The notes under the pieces were generated by a model. It did no database searches. It was given only the letters and a program-made list of their open reading frames with translations, and was not told where the DNA came from. From Chondrus crispus (Eukaryota; Rhodophyta; Florideophyceae; Gigartinales; Gigartinaceae), in NCBI RefSeq assembly GCF_000350225.1, contig NW_005179214.1, positions 40,576 to 104,575 on the forward strand: a stretch of 64,000 bases of DNA, given 5' to 3'. Numbering within the stretch: position 1 is the stretch's first letter; each line of letters opens with the position of its first letter. The position numbers and the translations under genes are program-made. Below are positions 28,999 through 39,354 of this stretch, in pieces.

Positions 28999-31238
28999 AT
29001 GGATGACCAAAGCTCTGGATCGGTCAGAATCGAGAAGCTGACCGCATCTAACTTTTACATCTGGAAGCAGAAAATCCAGCTACTGCTTGCTCTCCGAGAT
29101 GTCGATCAATACGTTTTTGATGATATCCCGGAGAATGCGACCTCAGATGACCGGAGAAAGTGGATCCGTGGTGACGCAAAAGCAAAGGCAGTCATCGGAC
29201 TCACGCTTTCTGATGACTACTTGCAACATGTGCGAGGGTGTAGCAGTGCGAAAGAGACATGGGAAGCAATTCTGAATGTGTTCGAGGGTCATACTTTGCT
29301 CAACAAACTTGCCGCGCGTCGCGACTTTTACACTGTATCCATGCTCCCATCCGAGAAAGTGCTCGTGTTCATCAATCGTGTGAAGCAACTTGCTGCCAGA
29401 TTGCAGTCAATGAGTGTTGAGATTGACGATAAAGAAATTGCAATGGCTGTGTTGAATGGCTTGCCTTCACGATTCGATAACCTGATTGTTGCTCTTGACG
29501 CACTTGGCAATGAAGATAAAGTGTTTGGACTCGAGTTTGTGAAGAGTCGTCTGCTGCAAGAAGAGCAACGAGAAAGCATGAAGACCGCTTCTGCTTCATC
29601 ACCACATGCACCTGCCCTTGTCAATCGTATGCCTATTCGACGCGATATGAAATGTACGAATTGCAATAGACATGGGCATACTGCAGCGCGTTGCTGGGGC
29701 AAGGACGTGAATGGGCGCCGACCTGCACCGCCAGATGGGTTTCGGTCACGCAACACTGGCTTGAAGCCAAGTGCATTCGTTTCTCGAGATGAAAATTCTA
29801 CTGCTGCCTTTGCGGAGAGTGACTTTACTTGCTTGCTTTCGACTTCCACTCCAGAAAAGAGGGCTGCAAACGCAAGGTCATGGCTGGTCGATTCCGGTTG
29901 CAGCGCTCACATTACGTTTGATCGCTCTTTGTTCGTTACGTATGAACAGATGCAATCTGGATCAGTCGAGATGGGCACGAAGGCTAGAGCTAATGTCGCT
30001 GGTCGCGGCGAGGTAGAATTCATGTTGAACGTCAACGGTAGTCCCCATCCTTGCAAATTGTCAAACGTTTTGCATGTCCCTGATTTCGGATACTCGCTAC
30101 TGTCTGTTAGCCAAATGGTTTCGAAGGGTTTGCAAGTGTCATTTGAAAATGAGAAATGCCGCGTTACTGCAGGATCAACTGTACTTGCTACAGCGAGTCA
30201 AGTTGGGGATTTGTACATACTTGACGTCATGAATGAAACCTTTTCTGCTCACGAAGTTTCCCTGCAGACGCTACATGAACGCATGGCCCATGTTAATGTA
30301 CAAGGAATCGCATCAATGATTCACAATAATGTGGTACGTGGCATCAACGTTCGTCAAAGCGATGTGATCAGTGCAATGAATCCAAAGTCTGACAATCACT
30401 CTCCCATTTGTCCTGCGTTTGTGTTTGGCAAAGCAACGCGATCAGTAATCCCAAAACAGCGATCATCGTCTCGAGCACAGAACTGTCTTGACTTGGTACA
30501 TTCTGACGTTTGCGGTCCGCTCGAAGTACAGTCCATTGGTGGTTTGAGATACTTCATTACATTTGTAGATGATCACTCGAACTGGGTAGTTGTGTACACG
30601 ATGAGAAATAAATCTGAGGCGTTTGCAAAATACAAGTTGTATGAAAAGTTGGCTCAAACCCACACTGGTCGCAAAGTAAAGGTGCTTCGCACTGATCGAG
30701 GGGGAGAGTACTTGTCGACGGAATTCAAGTCGCATTTAGATTTAAACAGTATGCAGCACCAACTCACAACGGCGTACACCCCTGAACAAAACGGTGTTGC
30801 TGAACGTTTAAATCGAACTTTGATTGATCTTGTCCGCTCTAGGCTTTCTCATAAACAGGTCAGTAAGCGATTCTGGGCCGAGGCTCTTGCCACTTCGGTA
30901 TATGTACGCAATCGAGTTACTTCACGGGCTTTGCCCGTTAATACAACCCCGCACCACATTTGGATGAATTCTACTCCAAATGTTGGCCATTTGCGAGTAT
31001 TTGGGTCAAAGTGTTGGTATACATTACCAAAATTAGAGCTCCGTAAGCTGGACTTGCGAGCGCGTGAAGCGATGTTTCTTGGGTACCCGCAATGCAGTAA
31101 GGCATACAAACTTTGGGACGGAGAGTTGAATAAAATTGTTGTGTCACGGGATGTCAAGTTTGATGAATCGACATGTGGGATGCATGACATTCCTGCACAC
31201 GAAAGTGATTCAATCAACTCTGATGTTGACGTTGTATT
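28999..31238 (+). pseudogene. copia-1 C: Gag, protease, integrase, cut by LTR2
   Basis: Open from ATG 28999 through gag, CCHC, protease (DSGCSAH) and integrase with the D, D, E residues, then interrupted at 31238 by LTR2 after GTATT; the frame stops 34 nt inside LTR2. The RT and RNase H part is not present downstream. It has CPAFVFG in the integrase zinc site, like copies A and E. It shares GYPQCSK (others GYSQCSK) and the exact LTR2 insertion point with copy E (52444), so C and E descend from one interrupted ancestor. Confidence 0.92.
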
Positions 31239-32504
31239 TATTGAAAATGTGCGACCACATGCTGTTATCTGAAAAGATCAAAATCGAGTGACACGTGTAC
31301 ATGACTGCACGGTCCGGGCGCTCTTACCCATATCACGACATGACACGTGTAAAATCCCAGATTTTGGGGTTCTGGGGACGAAAGTGGCCTCTGGGAGGGT
31401 CATGCAAATTTGCATAGTTTTGCCAAGTGGAACCTTGGCCCGTAGCACTATAGACTACACAGGAAATACTGCAATTCTATTGGCCCTCAGGTCTAATGCT
31501 GCAAATCTATTGGTCGAGCGTTGTCCACGTGTGCGTCATTGGCCTTGTGATGTACTTTAAATGGCCTGTATATGCCATAATTACGTTGTTTTGGGGGTTT
31601 CAAGTGGTTTGCCATGGTTGTAATGGGTAATTGCATGGGGCCCCCGGGGCGGGACACATGTATGCCGTGTACACATGTACACGTCGCCAGGTGGATTCGT
31701 GTACGTACACATGTACACGCATCCAGGTGTATGCACATGAGGGTTTACAGTTTTACAGTGTCAGACTGTTTGCGATCCTGCGCGTGTCCGAGTACAGTAC
31801 ATGTGAATCAAAAGTACAACAAGTACTTCTCGCGAGAGGAATACAGTTGTGCAATTATTCTGTGTACGCGTCACGCTGTATGCGAGTCTTGCGTGAGCAC
31901 GCGCCGTTGCACTGTGCTCTCGTCATGGTGCGCCGTTGGATGCAAGTTCATGACAGTACTCGTGTGATTTACATGTATTCTCATGTGAGTTGTGTAGAAA
32001 GTCTGGATGCACATTGTTATAACTTGCCATAATTGTCTGACAGTGCTTGGCGAAATTAGTAAGGTGAGAAACAAGGATACGTATGGCGATTGTGATATGA
32101 AAGACGTTTGCGTTGTTGGAAATAGACAAGTGCCAAGTTGTTCGTTGCACAACAATGAAGTCTGGCATGACTGGATGCAGATTAGTAAGGTGTGAAACAG
32201 TTGCATGCATAGGGCCATGGTTTACAGTCGTTTGGAATGTGTAGAAATAGTTGTGAGCTAATAGTTACGAATCGATTCGTAAGGTGGAAATCGAACAGTA
32301 TGGTCGGGCCACAAGAGGACCGCGCTTGGTCGCGCATAGTAGAGTATGGTTTACTGGGAGTCGGAGTAGAGCGATAGTGTAGCACTCGAAGTGTATAAGT
32401 ATCGCAGGAAAACGGCTTCAAAGTAAACCTCCGTACCAACTCCTTTACTCACACACATCAACCTGCCTTCCTTCTTTCCCTTGCCCCTCCGAACCTACCA
32501 TTAG
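31239..32504 (+). repeat. LTR2-a (copia-2 LTR inserted in copia-1 C)
   Basis: 1266 bp, TATTGAAAATG...CTACCATTA, after target sequence GTATT (31234-31238). U3 contains tacacgtgt motifs, the palindrome ATGCAAATTTGCAT, and the 18-bp palindrome TTACGAATCGATTCGTAA near 32267. A TATA box gtgtataagt is at 32391-32400. Confidence 0.92.
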
Positions 32505-32518
32505 GTTATGGGCCCAGT
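32505..32518 (+). promoter_or_regulatory. Primer-binding site after LTR2-a
   Basis: GGTTATGGGCCCAG directly abuts LTR2, as it does LTR1 and the TRIM LTR. Confidence 0.88.
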
Positions 32519-32751
32519 CCCTCGCTGTCGTTTCACTGCATGAGTCTGTTGTTCTCGTTCCGTTGTTTCTGCCGTCGTTGTCGCTGTCGTTTTCGCTGCC
32601 GTTTCTCGTCGTTCTTTCCGCTGGTCTTCTCGCTGTCGTTGTCGCTCTCGTTCTTGCCGTCGTTCTTGGTTTTGGTTTTTGCTGCTGCTGTCGTTCTTGC
32701 TCTCTTGTGTGAATTGGTTTTGGTCATCGCCCCCGCTGTCTTCGTTGTCTT
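32519..32751 (+). other. Truncated copia-2 leader
   Basis: 233 bp of pyrimidine-rich leader (repeats of gtcgttgtcgctgtcg) matching the inverted leader at 39120-39340. It ends abruptly at ttgtctt, where inverted LTR2-b begins. The gene that should follow is missing. Confidence 0.8.
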
Positions 32752-34003
32752 TAATGGTAGGTTCAGCGGGGCAAGGGAAAGAAGGAAGGCAGGTTGATGT
32801 GTGTGAGTGAAGGAGTTGGTGCCGAGGTTTACTTGGAGCCATCTTTCGGCAATACTTATACACTTTGAGTGTTACACTATCCCATTACTTTGGCACCTGG
32901 TAAACCGTACTCACCATATGCGCGACCAAGCGCGGTCCTCTTCTGGCCCGTCCACACTGTTCTATTTCCACCTTACGAATTGACTATTGACTATCAGTGC
33001 ACAACAATTTCTACACATTTCGAGTGACTGTAAACCATGGCCCTATGCATGCAATCGTTTCACACCTTACTAATCTGCATCCAGACATGACAGAATATAT
33101 TCTTGCACAATGAACAACTTGGCATCTCTCTATTTCCAACAACGCAAAGTCCTGTCATATCTCAGTCCCCATACATGCCCTTGTTTCGTACCTTACTAAT
33201 TTCGGTACACACTGCCACACAACTATCACCGATAGCAACAATGTGCATCCAGACTTTCTACACATCTCACGTGATATCCGATGTGAATCACACGAGTACT
33301 GTCATCAACTTGCATCCAACGGCGCACCATAACGAGAGCACAGTACAACGTCGCATGCTGACGAGAGTGTAATACAACGGCGCATGCTGATGCAAGAGGT
33401 CTCATACAGCGTGACGCGTACACTGAATACTCACGTAAGTACATGTCTCTTGCGAGAAATACTTGTTGTACTTTTAATTCACATGTACTGTGCTCGGACA
33501 CGCGCCGGACCGTATGTAGGCGACGTGTACAAGTGTACGTACACGCAGCAACCTGGCGATGTGTACATGTGTACATCGCACACAAGTGTCCAGCGCCAAG
33601 GCCACAAGTAATTACCCATTACAACCATGGTGAACAACTTGAAACCCCCGAAATGATGTAATTAAAACGTATACCGATGATTCAAGATATATCACCAGCA
33701 TGACTGCATATAAGTGGACAATAACAGACCAATAGAATTGCAGCATTCGAACCGACACCCAATAGATTTGCAGTATTGCCTATGTAGCCCTATAACGGTT
33801 CGGGCCAAATGCAAATTTTCGGCATTTATGCAAATTTGCATGACCCTCCAAAAGTCCACTTTCGTCCCCAGAACCCCAAAATCTGAGAATTTACACGTGT
33901 CATGTCCTGATATGGGGTGAGGGTCCGGACCATCGAGTCATGTACACGTGTCGCTCGATTTTGCACTTTCCAGATAACAGCATGTGGTCGCACATGTTCA
34001 ATA
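32752..34003 (-). repeat. LTR2-b (3' LTR of D), divergent subtype
   Basis: 1252 bp inverted. In sampled stretches it differs from LTR2-c at roughly one base in six, with small indels, whereas LTR2-a, c, d, e and f differ little from each other. It forms a ~1.25-kb inverted repeat with LTR2-a across a 247-bp spacer. Confidence 0.88.
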
Positions 34004-34014
34004 CCTCCCCTCGA

Positions 34015-37000
34015 TCACATGCTTTGGGCAGCTTTGCAATCGGAAAGCCCAACCATGCCCACGAACTTTTCAAACAGCACGCGACCAAGTGGTTTGGTCA
34101 GCATATCGGCTGGCATTTCTGTTGTCGGACAATGGTACAATGTGACCAGTTTTCGCTGCACCGCATCTCGAACAAAATGATACGTAATATCAATGTGCTT
34201 GTTCCGACGATTTGTAGATTCGTTCTGAGCAAACGCAATCGTACCAGCGTTGTCACATCCAACGCGAATTGTTGGATCCGAATTCGCACCAAGTACATCG
34301 GCATGGAAGCGTCGAAGCCACGCAGCCTCTTTGCATGCTTCACTGAGTGCGATGTATTCTGCCTCACAAGTAGACTTTGCAACTACTGTTTGTTTCCGGG
34401 AAGCCCAACTGATAGGCCCATCACAAAGCTTGAACACGTACCCACTCGTTGATTTCCGTGATTCAAGGCATCCACCCCAATCTGCGTCGCTATACCCATG
34501 AAGTTCCGTACCAAGATCATCTTTACCAAACACTATTCCAAGATGCTGGGACCCACGCAAGTATCTCAAAACACGTTTCACACCTGACCAGTGCGACTCG
34601 TGAGGGTCGGCACAGTGTTGAGATAACTTTCCAATGGCAAACGCAATATCGGGGCGGGTCCCGACCATTAGGAACATTAGACATCCAATGGCCTGACGAT
34701 ATGGTTCAAAGCATGGGTTGTCATCAGTGCCAGTTTCGGCCACTTGCATTGTGACATGTCGAGACTGTTCCATCGGAGTAACGCAAGGATTGCATGCCGA
34801 CATTTTGAACCGTTTCAGTACTGCTTGGGCATACTTCGACTGTGTGACGGTCAAGACGTGTTTAGAACGTATACGGTCGATCTCTAGACCAATACAAGTC
34901 TTCGCTTCGCCAAGGTCTTTCATATCGAATCGTTTGTTGAGTTCATTTTTCATCCATAATATGGCCTCCAAGTCACTTCCAGCTAGCAGCAGATCGTCCA
35001 CGTACAACGCGATAATCATGATGACATTGCCTTGACGTCGAATGTAAAGACATGGGTCGCTGCGTGTAGTGTTGAAACCAAGTTCAGTGATCAGAAACTC
35101 ATCGATCTTAGTATGCCATTGGCGATGGGCTTGCTTAAGACCATAGATTGCTTTCAGAAGTTTACACACCGAATCAGGTTTGACTTTGTCGATGCATCCT
35201 TCAGGTTGCTCCATGTAGATTTCTTCGTGAAGGTCACCGTTGAGGAAGGCAGTCACCACGTCCATCTGATGCAGCTCAAGGTCAAAGTGCGCAACCAGTG
35301 CCAGCAGCAGACGGATAGTTGTGAACTTGATGACAGGGGCGAAAGTTTCAGTGTAATCGATGCCTTCTACTTGTTGAAAGCCTCGTGCCACAAGACGTCC
35401 CTTTGCAGTTTCGACCAATTTTCCGGACTCGTCAGGAAGTTGCTTCACTCCGAAAACCCACCTGGACGTCAGGACGTTGGATGCTTGAGATCTTGGAACA
35501 AGTGTCCATGTTTTGTTTTTGTGTTGTGAAGCAAGTTCTTTGTCGATACCCTTCTGCCAGAAGCGAGCTTTTGGAGAATCCATAGCTTGCTTGTACGAGT
35601 TTGGGATTTCCGTTATCACATGGGCGTGGCTAAGGAGTCCAGCAGTCACCAAAGCTGCTGCCCACCACGCCCCAGGCGTTTTGCGAACGCGAGTGGACCG
35701 ACGGAGATTAGTTGGCGGATCAATCGTTTCTTCCTCAACTACGTGTTGGTCAACTGTTTCGGTGGTTTCGTCCTCCCCTGCAGTTGGGGAGGAGTTGGAG
35801 GATTCGTCAGAGTCTTGTTGTTCATCCGGCGATGATGCTTCTGATGCCACTGCATCATTTTCTGCAACTTCCTCATCGATGTTCAAGTTGATTATGTCAT
35901 CATCAGTTGTAGCCTCCTCGTTTGTATCCATCGGTTCACCAGATTTGCCTCCCGTGGACTCGTCAAAAGTAACATCTCTGGATACGATCACTTTGTGCAA
36001 ATCACCATCCCACAACTTGTAAGCTTTCGTATTTTCAGCATACCCTAGAAACATTGCCTCCTTTGCACGGGCGTCAAGTTTCTGGATGTTTTGTTTTGGT
36101 AATGTATACCAACACTTTGAACCGAAAACACGCAAATGACCAACATTTGGCACAGATTTCATCCATAAGTGGTAGGGGGTCATCTTGGGGGGAATGGCAC
36201 GTGACGTGACTCGATTTCGAACGTACACTGCATTGGCAAGTGCTTCTGCCCAGAACGCCTTTGTAACTTTCTTGTGCGCTAGCATGGAGCGCACCAAGTT
36301 TACCAAAGTTCTGTTCAGTCGTTCGGCGACGCCATTTTGCTCCGGTGTGTACGCGGTCGTCATTTGATGCTGAGTACCATTTGCAATCAGAAAAGACTTA
36401 AACTCCGTGGACAGATACTCACCACCTCGATCGGTGCGAAGCACTTTGATCTTGCGACCAGTGTGAGTCTGAGCAAGTTGTGCAAACATTTTGTATCGTT
36501 CAAATGCTTCTGATTTATGGTGCATAGGGTACACTACTGACCAGTTTGAGTGATCATCTATGAAGGTAATGAAGTACTTGGCACCACCAATGGACTGCAC
36601 CTCTAAGGGGCCACAAACATCAGAGTGAACTAAGTCTAGACAGAAGTATGCCCGCCTCGAGGACCGCTCTTTTGGGATCACAGATCGAGTGGCTTTGCCG
36701 TAGACGCACGCAGAACATTTTTCAGAGATGCAATCATTGTCAGTATTGTTGATTTTGTTAGCCTCATTACCAAGTAGTTTGACTCCACTTACCACATTGT
36801 CACGAATCATCGAAGCAATACCTTGAGAATGCACATGTGCAAAGCGCTCATGCCAGGTTCGCAGAGTGGCAGCATGTGCAGATCCGATGTCACTGACGAT
36901 GTCGAGAACGTAAAGTTCTCCAACCAATGTCGCAGTCGCCACTACAGTTGAGCCTCGTCTGACCATGCATTTTCCATTTTCGAACCCAACTTTTAGTCCA

Positions 37001-38133
37001 AGTTCAGTCATTCGACTGACAGAGAGCAGAGAGAACGCAAAGTCCGGAACGTGCAATACATCCGTCAACTTGCACGGTTCGATGCGGCCATTCACGTTTA
37101 ACTTCAAGTGAACGTCACCACGGCCGGCAACCTTTGCACTAGCCTTGGTTCCCATCTGAACAGAGGCGGATTCAAGTGGCTCATACGTCGCAAACAGAGA
37201 TCGGTCATATGTAATATGAGCTGTACAAGCTGAATCTACGAGCCACGAAGGCAACATCTCCAGATCGTTCGTGTGCGAAGCTTTGGACATCAGACATGTG
37301 AAGTCGACGCTGTTTACAACCATGTCGGGATCAGGTTTCTGTGTGACAAATGCAGATTGTTTCCGCTGAGACATACGCGGTTTATATCCGCTAGGAGGAG
37401 CCGGGCGACGCCCATTCAAATCCTTTCCCCAGCAGCGGGTTGCCGTATGGCCTGTATGACCGCAGTTCGTGCATTTGTAATCGTTTATGTCCCGATTGTT
37501 CGGGCCACGATTAACCAGAGCCGATGTCTGTGAGGAGCTAGACTTCATGTTTGCTCGTTGCTCTTCCTGCAGCAGACGACTTTTTACAAAGTCCAAACTG
37601 AATATCTTTTCCTCATTACCGAGAGCATCTAGTGCAACGATGAGAGCCTCGAAACGGGCAGGCAGACCGTTGAGCACTGCCATGGCCATCTCCTTGTCAT
37701 CGATGTTTACGCTCATTGACTTGAGGATGGCTGCCAGCTGCTTGACACGATTGATGTATGCAAGCACCTTTTCACCGGAAAGCATCTTCACAGTGTAGAA
37801 CTCACGACGTGCAGCTAGTTTGTTCAGCAAAGTGTGCCTCTCAAACACGTTGACAATAGCTTCCCACATCTCATGAGCAGTACCAACATCACGTACATGC
37901 TCAAGATGCTCATCTGATAGGGAGAGACCAATCAGTGCTTTAGCTTTACTGTCACCTCTGATCCACTTCTTACGCTCTTCCGCGCGTTCCTCACTCGGAA
38001 CTCTTCCCTCAACGATGTATTGGTCAACATCACGTAGAGCAAGCAGAAGTTGTATTTTCTGCTTCCACACGTAGAAGTTGGAGTCCGTCAGTTTGTCGAT
38101 TCTGATGGATCCTCCTCCTCCTTGATCTTCCAT
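34015..38133 (-). CDS. copia-2 D Gag-Pol polyprotein
   Basis: 1372 codons from ATG 38131-38133 (MEDQGGGGSIRIDKL), uninterrupted. Gag core; CCHC knuckle CTNCGHTGHTATRC (about 221-234); protease with DSA in SWLVDSACTAHITYD, a variant common in copia elements; integrase with CSACVYG zinc site and acidic residues in HSDVCGP, LRTDRGGEY and GVAERLN; an acidic linker (TDDDIINLN...DEQQDSDESSNSS); RT with ALYVDDLLLAGSD; RNase H with DADWGGC and CEAEYIALSEACK. It is clearly homologous to copia-1 along its length but a distinct family. Nearly identical to 43100-47218. Both copies look capable of function. Confidence 0.95.
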   Translation of the reverse strand: MEDQGGGGSIRIDKLTDSNFYVWKQKIQLLLALRDVDQYIVEGRVPSEERAEERKKWIRGDSKAKALIGLSLSDEHLEHVRDVGTAHEMWEAIVNVFERHTLLNKLAARREFYTVKMLSGEKVLAYINRVKQLAAILKSMSVNIDDKEMAMAVLNGLPARFEALIVALDALGNEEKIFSLDFVKSRLLQEEQRANMKSSSSQTSALVNRGPNNRDINDYKCTNCGHTGHTATRCWGKDLNGRRPAPPSGYKPRMSQRKQSAFVTQKPDPDMVVNSVDFTCLMSKASHTNDLEMLPSWLVDSACTAHITYDRSLFATYEPLESASVQMGTKASAKVAGRGDVHLKLNVNGRIEPCKLTDVLHVPDFAFSLLSVSRMTELGLKVGFENGKCMVRRGSTVVATATLVGELYVLDIVSDIGSAHAATLRTWHERFAHVHSQGIASMIRDNVVSGVKLLGNEANKINNTDNDCISEKCSACVYGKATRSVIPKERSSRRAYFCLDLVHSDVCGPLEVQSIGGAKYFITFIDDHSNWSVVYPMHHKSEAFERYKMFAQLAQTHTGRKIKVLRTDRGGEYLSTEFKSFLIANGTQHQMTTAYTPEQNGVAERLNRTLVNLVRSMLAHKKVTKAFWAEALANAVYVRNRVTSRAIPPKMTPYHLWMKSVPNVGHLRVFGSKCWYTLPKQNIQKLDARAKEAMFLGYAENTKAYKLWDGDLHKVIVSRDVTFDESTGGKSGEPMDTNEEATTDDDIINLNIDEEVAENDAVASEASSPDEQQDSDESSNSSPTAGEDETTETVDQHVVEEETIDPPTNLRRSTRVRKTPGAWWAAALVTAGLLSHAHVITEIPNSYKQAMDSPKARFWQKGIDKELASQHKNKTWTLVPRSQASNVLTSRWVFGVKQLPDESGKLVETAKGRLVARGFQQVEGIDYTETFAPVIKFTTIRLLLALVAHFDLELHQMDVVTAFLNGDLHEEIYMEQPEGCIDKVKPDSVCKLLKAIYGLKQAHRQWHTKIDEFLITELGFNTTRSDPCLYIRRQGNVIMIIALYVDDLLLAGSDLEAILWMKNELNKRFDMKDLGEAKTCIGLEIDRIRSKHVLTVTQSKYAQAVLKRFKMSACNPCVTPMEQSRHVTMQVAETGTDDNPCFEPYRQAIGCLMFLMVGTRPDIAFAIGKLSQHCADPHESHWSGVKRVLRYLRGSQHLGIVFGKDDLGTELHGYSDADWGGCLESRKSTSGYVFKLCDGPISWASRKQTVVAKSTCEAEYIALSEACKEAAWLRRFHADVLGANSDPTIRVGCDNAGTIAFAQNESTNRRNKHIDITYHFVRDAVQRKLVTLYHCPTTEMPADMLTKPLGRVLFEKFVGMVGLSDCKAAQSM

Positions 38134-38305
38134 TTTAGTGCAAATAAACTTCAAGTACTCGAAAATCCGTTCGGGGATCCCAAGCCGTTAACCGATAGTC
38201 AACACAATGGCAAGCCCACCCGTCTAAGAAATTCGATATGATTACTATGAAGTTGCACTAGGAGAAATTTGCGAACAGATATGTGAATTTATTTGGATGA
38301 AATCC
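38134..38305 (-). other. copia-2 leader segment between the zinc-finger ORF and gag
   Basis: 172 bp. The gag-proximal part (38160-38222, ggatcccaagccgttaacc... in plus sense) is shared with the copia-1 leader. The shared block stops at cccacccg (38222), and beyond it lies the zinc-finger region, so this is the edge of the captured or unique segment. Confidence 0.7.
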
Positions 38306-38977
38306 CTAACTATTCTGTTCACAAACTACCTTTAAGTGTGCGGCACCGTTCTCGTGGCACTTCAGGTGCCCGTGAGACTCAAAGACGCGATTGCAAGGGA
38401 TACAACGCGGAGTCTCCTTAGCGTTGGAAACTTGAATGCGATGAGACCTAGACTGAATGTGGTCGTAAAAGGCCTTCGCACTATTGCCACTAACGCCGCA
38501 CACTTTACAATACCGCTTATACCGCGGGCACACCTTACGATTCCTCTTGCGCTCACGCTTAAACTCTTTATCCGCGAGAACAGCCGCTTTCCGAGCAGAA
38601 AGTCGATGCGTAGTTCTCTTTATTGGTGCGGGAACAGAGCGCGGAATACGAGGAATCCTATAAGGTGCGCAACTCGAGGAGGGACCCGGAAGCGCGAGCC
38701 GAGGCGAAGGTTGATCCTCAGGCTCAAGCACCTCAACGGATACGACCTCCGACGTCCGAACCGTTCGACCGGTGACCAGCTTCCCAGGCGCAGAGCGCAC
38801 CGGTACTAATTCCAGATCTAACACAACCCCGTAAAAACAGGTATTCACAATAAGGAATATGAAGATAATCGTCAGTAACAGATTTTGGAATTATTGCTCT
38901 TAAGAACCACCAAAACGTGCAAAGACAATCACTTAGATGTGTAGGAAATGGAAAGAAACTCAAAACTTACTTTGCAT
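38306..38977 (-). CDS. C2H2 zinc-finger protein carried in the copia-2 leader, predicted with one intron
   Basis: Sense relative to element D. The C-terminal half has two zinc fingers: CKVCGVSGNSAKAFYDHIQ with SRSHR (about C-x2-C...H-x5-H) and CIPCNRVFESHGHLKCHE with NGAAH (C-x2-C-x12-H-x5-H), resembling RNA- or DNA-binding zf-met/U1-like fingers. A basic stretch (KEFKRERKRNRK) precedes them. The open frame 38306-38848 has no ATG. A plausible gene is exon 1 ATGCAAA (38977-38971), donor GTAAGT (38970-38965), acceptor TTGTGTTAG ending at 38818, exon 2 38817-38306. This joins in frame as MQNLELVPVRSAP and gives 172 residues. The intron is a prediction only. The same sequence lies in front of copia-2 D' (42792-42927), so it belongs to the family. 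Confidence 0.65.
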
Positions 38978-39340
38978 GAGAGAACGAAGAAAAACCAAAT
39001 GCGAGATTGACGACGACGGCGGTAGCGGGAGCGGAAACGAAGACGAAGACCAAAGACAGAGACAGCAGCAAGAACCACAGCAAGAACAAAAGCCAAACCA
39101 AGAACGAAGACAACGAAGACAGCGGGGGCGATGACCAAAACCAATTCACACAACAGAGCAAGAACGACAGCAGCAGCGAAAACCAAAACCAAGAACGACG
39201 GCAAGAACGAGAGCGACAACGACAGCGAGAAGACCAGCGGAAAGAACGACGAGAAACGGCAGCGAAACGGACAGCGACAACGACGGCAGAAACAACGGAA
39301 CGAGAACGACAGACTCATGCAGTGAAACGACAGCGAGGGA
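38978..39340 (-). other. copia-2 leader, repetitive part
   Basis: On the element's sense strand it is pyrimidine-rich with reiterated tcgtt and gctgtcg units. Apparent ORFs rich in Asn/Gln/Arg on the plus strand, and Phe/Arg/Cys on the minus strand, reflect this composition. Confidence 0.7.
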
Positions 39341-39354
39341 CTGGGCCCATAACC
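39341..39354 (-). promoter_or_regulatory. Primer-binding site of copia-2 D
   Basis: Plus strand CTGGGCCCATAACC, i.e. GGTTATGGGCCCAG on the element strand, directly after LTR2-c. Confidence 0.88.

Noticed and set aside
31614-32032. 117-133 codon ORFs inside LTR2 copies
   Set aside because: They lie within U3 of an LTR, in a region of palindromic gtacacatgtacac-type motifs, on both strands. They are present only because LTR2 is repeated.
37180-37260. DSA in the copia-2 protease as a disabling mutation
   Set aside because: DSA occurs in both intact copia-2 copies and is a known variant in copia proteases, so it is not evidence of inactivation.
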